64,000 bases of DNA from Ruegeria sp. PrR005 (GTDB lineage Bacteria; Pseudomonadota; Alphaproteobacteria; Rhodobacterales; Rhodobacteraceae): the NCBI RefSeq assembly GCF_010500245.1, contig NZ_JAAGOX010000012.1:21152-85151 (forward strand), given 5' to 3'. The notes beneath the pieces are model-generated. The model made no database searches. It saw nothing but the letters and a program-made list of their open reading frames with translations, and was not told the DNA's origin. Of this stretch, positions 59,988 to 64,000 are shown one piece after another. Position 1 is the first letter of the stretch. Each line of letters begins with the position of its first letter. Both the position numbers and the translations under genes were made by a program.

Positions 59988-61202
59988 ATGATCGACGTTC
60001 TGCGCCACCGCGCCTATCGCCACCTCTTCGCTGCTCAGGTGGTGGCGCTGACCGGAACCGGGCTCACCACCGTCGCGCTGGGGCTTCTGGCCTATGACAT
60101 GGCCGGAGACGAGGCCGGCCTTGTGCTGGGCACCGCCCTGACCATCAAGATGCTGGCCTATGTCTTTCTGTCCCCCGTCGCAGCGGCGGTGACCGAGGCC
60201 ATGGACCGGCGTCGCGTTCTTGTGACGCTTGACCTAGTGCGCGCCGCCGCAGCGCTGAGCCTGCCGTTCGTGACCGAGATTTGGCAGGTCTATGTGCTGA
60301 TCTTCGTGCTTCAGGCGGCCTCGGCGGGGTTTACCCCGACCTTTCAGGCCATCATTCCGACGCTTCTGACCGACGAAGAGGATTATACCAAGGCGCTTTC
60401 CCTGTCGCGGCTGGCCTATGACCTGGAAAGCCTGGTCAGCCCGGCCCTGGCGGCCGCCCTGCTGAGCGTGGTGACCTTTGACACGCTGTTTGTGGGAACC
60501 ACATTGGGATTTTGCGGCTCGGCCCTGTTGGTGGCAAGCGTTTCCCTGCCCAGAATCGTCGCGAGCAAGCGCCGCGGCATCTGGGACCGCACCACCCGTG
60601 GCCTACAGCTGTACCTTGCCACGCCTCGCCTGCGGGGGCTGCTGGCGCTGAACTTCGCCGTGGCCATGCCGGGCGCAATGGTGCTCGTCAACACGGTACT
60701 GATGGTCAAGAGCGGGCTGGGCGGGTCGGACCGGATGGTCGCGCTGGCGCTAGGCGCCTTTGGCGGCGGCTCAATGCTGGCCGCGATTGCCCTGCCCCGG
60801 CTGCTGACGCGCCTCAGCGACCGTTGGGTTATGCTGGCGGGAGGGGTGGCAATGGCTGTGACCGGACTGGCGCTGGCGCTCTGGGTGAGGCTGTTTGACC
60901 TGTCCTTCCCGCCGCTTTTGCTGGCCTGGTTCGTCAGTGGCATCGGGTTTGCGACCGCGCTGACCCCTTCGGGTCGGCTCTTGCGCCGCTCTGCCGGACC
61001 CGAGGATCTGCCCGCACTCTTTGCCGCCCAGTTTGCGCTGTCGCATGCCTGCTGGCTGCTCGCCTATCCATTGGCCGGTTGGCTGGCCACCGTCACCACG
61101 CCTGAGTTCACGCTGGCGGTTCTGGCCCTTTTCGGCCTGGCGGGATGCCTGTCAGCGGCCCGTCTTTGGCCCCACGCTGATCCCCGCCATAAGCGATCAT
61201 GA
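59988..61202 (+). CDS. MFS transporter (MFS_3/enterobactin-exporter type)
   Basis: A 404-residue permease with about 12 membrane segments. It opens with HRAYRHLFAAQVVALTGTGL and has AMDRRRVLVTLDLVRAAAAL as the loop-2 region, a pattern seen in EntS/TetV-like exporters. Substrate unknown. It follows the RND terminator, so it has its own promoter in the 33-base gap or reads through. Confidence 0.82.
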   Translation: MIDVLRHRAYRHLFAAQVVALTGTGLTTVALGLLAYDMAGDEAGLVLGTALTIKMLAYVFLSPVAAAVTEAMDRRRVLVTLDLVRAAAALSLPFVTEIWQVYVLIFVLQAASAGFTPTFQAIIPTLLTDEEDYTKALSLSRLAYDLESLVSPALAAALLSVVTFDTLFVGTTLGFCGSALLVASVSLPRIVASKRRGIWDRTTRGLQLYLATPRLRGLLALNFAVAMPGAMVLVNTVLMVKSGLGGSDRMVALALGAFGGGSMLAAIALPRLLTRLSDRWVMLAGGVAMAVTGLALALWVRLFDLSFPPLLLAWFVSGIGFATALTPSGRLLRRSAGPEDLPALFAAQFALSHACWLLAYPLAGWLATVTTPEFTLAVLALFGLAGCLSAARLWPHADPRHKRS

Positions 61203-61272
61203 CAACCTGTGTTCTCGGCACAGCACGAGTACCAACGCAATCCGCGCCTCAGACCACAACGACCCCCTGCCC

Positions 61273-61767
61273 TCAGCGCTGTTTTTCCTGGATAAACCCA
61301 CCCACCGCGCGCATGTTCTCGGGGTCGATCTCGGCCCGGGCATCCGCCATCAGGTCGGCCAAGGTCTGCCCCCGCAGCGACGCGCGCCAAGCCTCTTCGG
61401 CGGTCATCATGCGGCGCTTGATGAAACAGTCCCGACGATAGGCGCAGGGGTCGTTGCTGGTCACATCGCCCTTGCGCCGGATTTCACGACAGACAAAGGC
61501 CGGTCCGGGACCATCCACCGCCTCGACCACGTCGAGCAGCGAGATCTGCCCCGGCGCGCGGGCCAGACGGAACCCGCCGCGTGGCCCCGGCACCGCCTCG
61601 GTCACACCTGCGGCGGTCAACGCGCGCATATGCTTGAGCAGGTAGCTTTCCGACAGGCCGTGCAAGGCGGCCAGATCACGGCCGGACAGGACCTTGTCCT
61701 CGGGAAGCTCCGCAAGAACCGCCACACAATGCAGCGCCGCCTCAACCCCATCTCCCAATCGTCGCAT
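61273..61767 (-). CDS. Rrf2 family transcriptional regulator
   Basis: A 164-residue Rrf2 protein. The winged helix is seen in VLSGRDLAALHGLSESYLLK and GVTEAVPGPRGGFRLARA. Three cysteines in the expected Fe-S cluster region occur as VCREIRR and CAYRRDC (C-x5-C), so it may sense iron, NO or redox. The start is MRRLGDGVEAALHC at ATG 61765-61767; the longer open frame crosses the operator and is not coding. It is divergent from the AhpD-like gene and probably represses it through the palindrome between them. Confidence 0.87.
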   Translation of the reverse strand: MRRLGDGVEAALHCVAVLAELPEDKVLSGRDLAALHGLSESYLLKHMRALTAAGVTEAVPGPRGGFRLARAPGQISLLDVVEAVDGPGPAFVCREIRRKGDVTSNDPCAYRRDCFIKRRMMTAEEAWRASLRGQTLADLMADARAEIDPENMRAVGGFIQEKQR

Positions 61768-61811
61768 GCCGTCCCTCCGCCCTGTCTTGCCGATACCTGC
61801 TTGCCCTCGCA

Positions 61812-61838
61812 AATCATCGATATAAACTATCGATGATT
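61812..61838. promoter_or_regulatory. Perfect palindrome, probable Rrf2 operator
   Basis: AATCATCGATA (61812-61822), spacer TAAAC, TATCGATGATT (61828-61838). The 11-bp arms are exact. It lies 45 bases before the Rrf2 start and 36 bases before the AhpD-like start, placed to control both. Confidence 0.72.
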
Positions 61839-61873
61839 CTTCTGCAACACATGACCCGAAAGGACACCCGCCC

Positions 61874-62302
61874 ATGCGCTTTGACTTTAGCAAGCAGACA
61901 CCACAGGTTTACGAGGCCATGCTGGCCCTGAACACCGCCATCTCCCAGGCCAATCCCGACAGCCGCCTGGTCCACCTGACCAAGATCCGGGTGTCGCAGA
62001 TCAACGGCTGCGCCTATTGCGTCAACATGCATGTGAAAGAGGCGCAGCGGGACGGTCTGCCGGAAATGCTGCTGCATCTGATCGCGGTCTGGCCGGAAAC
62101 AAGCGCCTTCACTGCCCGAGACCGGGCGGCGCTGGCCTGGGCCGAGACGCTGACGCGGCTGGAGCGGTCCGAGGTTTCAGATGCCGATTATTCGGCGGTG
62201 CGCGTAGAACTGTCGGAACAGGAAGTGGCAGCGCTCACCGCCTCGGTCGCAATGATGAACCTGTGGAACCGCATGGGCACCGGCGCCCGCCTTCCGGTCT
62301 GA
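61874..62302 (+). CDS. Carboxymuconolactone decarboxylase family / AhpD-like protein
   Basis: A 142-residue AhpD-fold protein. The redox pair is in INGCAYCVNMHVKEAQRDG (Cys-x2-Cys, with His three residues after), as in alkylhydroperoxidase AhpD, so it probably reduces peroxides or transfers electrons as a small thiol protein. The start is ATG 61874 behind GAAAGGA. The divergent Rrf2 gene and palindrome suggest redox or iron control. A hairpin follows the stop. Confidence 0.88.
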   Translation: MRFDFSKQTPQVYEAMLALNTAISQANPDSRLVHLTKIRVSQINGCAYCVNMHVKEAQRDGLPEMLLHLIAVWPETSAFTARDRAALAWAETLTRLERSEVSDADYSAVRVELSEQEVAALTASVAMMNLWNRMGTGARLPV

Positions 62303-62314
62303 CCCTTATCCACC

Positions 62315-62343
62315 GGCAGTCGCCCGTCAACACGGGCGCTGCC
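62315..62343 (+). terminator. Terminator of the AhpD-like gene
   Basis: GGCAG-T-CGCCCGT-CAAC-ACGGGCG-CTGCC, a 12-bp stem with one bulged T. Core-like sequence seems to end here; the following genes belong to a mobilization module. Confidence 0.68.
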
Positions 62344-62367
62344 GCGAAAAAAATCTGATCCAAAGGG

Positions 62368-62631
62368 ATGAATGGTGCACCTGATCGGAGCAACCTAGAA
62401 CCTTTTGATGCCCTTTCTCTGCTTGATGAGCTGGAAGATTGGGCGGACCAAATCGACTCTGACCCTGAGGCTTCGCACTTTCTTCGTATGCTCGAAGAAG
62501 GTGTGGAGCTCGAAATCACGGGAACGAATTCACCTGAAGGCCCACCCGATGGTGAACACTCTGCCGATCTTCGGGCCGATCCACCCGTTGCTCCCCAAGG
62601 TGCAACCAAGGCACGGGGGATCAAGCGATGA
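62368..62631 (+). CDS. Hypothetical acidic protein of the mobilization module
   Basis: An 87-residue acidic product (LSLLDELEDWADQIDSDPEA) with a disordered Pro/Gly-rich second half. I do not recognise the family. The ATG at 62368 has only AAAGGG immediately before it. Its stop overlaps the MobC-like start (ATGA), which supports it as a real first gene of this module. Base composition is less GC-rich than the genes to the left. Confidence 0.55.
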   Translation: MNGAPDRSNLEPFDALSLLDELEDWADQIDSDPEASHFLRMLEEGVELEITGTNSPEGPPDGEHSADLRADPPVAPQGATKARGIKR

Positions 62632-63086
62632 GATGGACAGGACAAGAGCCGGTCATTTCATCGGCATTCAACGAAGCAGCAAATCAGCCAGCGAAGAAAC
62701 AGCGGGACTACAAGCCTCGTCGGCAAGGCACGCGGCGCAGCGATGTATCGCCTGTCACGCTCCGCCTGACAGCGGATGAACGTGTGCGCCTCGAAGAGCT
62801 GGCGGCGGGCATGACGCTCAGCGCCTATATCCGGGCGTGTGTGTTTGCTGAGGAAGAGAAACGGCGCAAGCGGCGGCCTAAAGACACGGTGGCGGACAAG
62901 AAAGCCTTGGCCGAATGTCTGGCGCTGCTCGGGCAATCTCGCATGGCGTCCAATCTCAACCAGCTGGCCTATCACGCCAATGTTGGCGCGCTGGTCGTGG
63001 ATGATGAAGTCAAAGCGCAGATCAACGAATCCTATGAGGCGATCACAGAAATGCGCGCCCTGCTGATTGCAGCGCTAAACGACTGA
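62628..63086 (+). CDS. mobC: MobC-like relaxosome accessory protein
   Basis: A 152-residue basic DNA-binding protein. A ribbon-helix-helix-like segment (SPVTLRLTADERVRLEELAA, GMTLSAYIRACVF) is followed by a helical region with MASNLNQLAYHANVGAL, characteristic of plasmid MobC proteins that open oriT for the relaxase. It overlaps the upstream ORF by four bases and is followed after 8 bases by the relaxase gene. An oriT is expected nearby, but I could not identify its nick site. Confidence 0.78.
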   Translation: MRWTGQEPVISSAFNEAANQPAKKQRDYKPRRQGTRRSDVSPVTLRLTADERVRLEELAAGMTLSAYIRACVFAEEEKRRKRRPKDTVADKKALAECLALLGQSRMASNLNQLAYHANVGALVVDDEVKAQINESYEAITEMRALLIAALND

Positions 63087-63094
63087 GCTGACCG

Positions 63095-63946
63095 ATGATC
63101 CTGGAAGGCAACGCACGCGGCCACGGGGCTGAGCTGGCGCGGCATTTAATGAATGCCCGTGACAATGAGCATGTGACTGTGCATGCCGTGCATGGATTCG
63201 TGGCTGACGATCTGGTCGGGGCTTTCGCGGAAGCGGAAGCCCTGTCTCATGCCACGCAATGCCAGAAGTATCTCTTCTCGCTGTCCTTGAACCCGTCACC
63301 GCAGGAATCCGTGCCGGTGGAGGTATTCGAGGCGACGATTGAGCGGATTGCACAAAAGCTCGGCCTTGCGGGTCAACCTTATGCGGCGGTATTCCACGAG
63401 AAGGAAGGTCGCCGCCACGCGCATTGCGTCTGGTCGCGGATCGATACCGACACGATGAACGCGATCAACCTGCCCCACTTTAAGCGCAAGCTGATGGCGG
63501 TCTCGCGTGAACTTTACGTTGAGCATGGATGGGACATGCCCGCGGGGTTCGAGAATTTCCGCCAGCGTGATCCGTTGAACTATTCCCGCGAAGAAGCCCA
63601 GCAAGCCAAGCGGCTGGACCGTGACCCCAAGGCGCTTAAAGCGCTGTTTCAGGAATGTTGGGAACGCTCGGATTCGCGGTCATCCTTCGCGGCTGCACTG
63701 TGGGAACATGGCTTTGCCCTAGCGCGTGGCGAACGCCGAGGATTCGTCGCCGTTGATCACGATGGCAATATTTACTCCTTGTCCCGTTGGTGCGGGGTTA
63801 AGTCAAAACAGCTGAAACAGCGCCTGGGTGATCCCAGCGAACTGCCCTCTGTGGAAGAGGCCAAGGCGCTACTGGCGAAATCTCAAGCCCAGGAACCGCC
63901 CAAGCGCCTCAAAGACAGCATCATGTTGATTTCCACCCAGAAGTGA
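63095..63946 (+). CDS. Relaxase / mobilization nuclease, 3' end disrupted by an insertion element
   Basis: A 283-residue relaxase-domain protein. MILEGNARGHGAELARHLMN begins the fold, QKYLFSLSLNPSPQESVPVE continues it, and the metal-binding histidines are His108 and His110 in FHEKEGRRHAHCVWSRID. The domain is complete to about residue 270, but proteins of this type usually continue for several hundred residues. The reading frame runs into TGTTGATTTCCACCCAGAAG at 63924, which looks like an insertion-sequence end, and stops within it. The last seven residues (MLISTQK) are probably encoded by the element. Mobilization function is likely lost or partial. Confidence 0.75.
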   Translation: MILEGNARGHGAELARHLMNARDNEHVTVHAVHGFVADDLVGAFAEAEALSHATQCQKYLFSLSLNPSPQESVPVEVFEATIERIAQKLGLAGQPYAAVFHEKEGRRHAHCVWSRIDTDTMNAINLPHFKRKLMAVSRELYVEHGWDMPAGFENFRQRDPLNYSREEAQQAKRLDRDPKALKALFQECWERSDSRSSFAAALWEHGFALARGERRGFVAVDHDGNIYSLSRWCGVKSKQLKQRLGDPSELPSVEEAKALLAKSQAQEPPKRLKDSIMLISTQK

Positions 63947-64000
63947 GCCGGGTTTTTCATCGAGAAGTGAGCCACCTCTGTTTATGGATTTCGGGTTATG
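63924..64000. mobile_element. Probable left end of an IS21-family insertion sequence
   Basis: TGTTGATTTCCACCCAGAAG starts the segment. AGAAGTGAGCC occurs at 63939-63949 and again at 63963-63973, spaced by 24 bases. Multiple short terminal repeats of this kind and the TGTTGATTTCCA start are typical of IS21-like elements (established knowledge, recalled, not searched). The istA/istB genes would lie beyond the window. Confidence 0.6.

Overview
The window is GC-rich chromosomal DNA from an alphaproteobacterium, almost certainly a member of the Rhodobacteraceae (Roseobacter group, Ruegeria-like). This rests on the run SUV3-like helicase / S4 protein / FdxA / CarD, an RpoH of alphaproteobacterial type, a direct-repeat SOS box (GAAC-N7-GAAC), and the urt/ure organisation. 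The species assignment is inference. No rRNA, tRNA or CRISPR array was seen.

Layout. 1-9.3 kb: end of putA, a rhomboid protease, a SuhB-type phosphatase, an MDR reductase, an aldo/keto reductase, a rhodanese, O-acetylhomoserine sulfhydrylase, a small Thr-rich protein, an MFS transporter and a SIMPL-domain protein. 9.4-18.2 kb: a large Pro-rich protein with PilM/GspL-like and PilP/GspC-like ends, hppD with a divergent Lrp-family regulator, a KefB-type antiporter, divergent cobT and cobS, and a K+ channel. 18.3-23.4 kb: carD, fdxA, an S4 RNA-binding protein, a SUV3-like helicase with a long disordered tail, and a TPR protein. 23.4-29.5 kb: an SCP2-domain protein coupled to an alpha/beta hydrolase, an exonuclease-ligase DNA repair pair, an M3 peptidase and a small membrane protein.

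29.5-41 kb is the nitrogen-scavenging core. The urea ABC transporter urtABCDE reads leftward. The urease operon ureD-A-(small His-rich membrane peptide)-B-C-E-F-G reads rightward from a shared control region that carries an NtrC-like palindrome. Urea is imported by Urt, hydrolysed by UreABC, and the nickel centre is loaded by UreDEFG. 41-52 kb holds a DksA-type zinc-finger protein, an acyltransferase, an M19 dipeptidase, rpoH with a heat-shock-like promoter, rluD overlapping a divergent small membrane gene at its start codon, an SOS-boxed imuA-like gene without imuB, two MFS transporters, a YceI protein and metG. 52-62.3 kb holds an aminotransferase-BKACE pair with a divergently placed GlxA-type regulator, an RND efflux pair, an MFS transporter, and an Rrf2 regulator divergent from an AhpD-like protein over a perfect palindrome. 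From about 62.3 kb the sequence becomes accessory: a mobilization module (small ORF, MobC-like protein, relaxase) whose relaxase is cut by what looks like the left end of an IS21-family element.

The most unusual structure is a pair of clusters of four consecutive hairpins of about 100 bp each (5360-5454 and 52164-52260). They are related in inverted orientation, and paired-base changes preserve the stems. They look like copies of one structured intergenic element that I cannot assign to a known family. Other leads are the start-codon-sharing divergent pair at 45947-45950, a possible ATT start for ureD, helically phased TGCGCA boxes between hppD and its regulator, and an imuA-like gene carrying its own SOS box.
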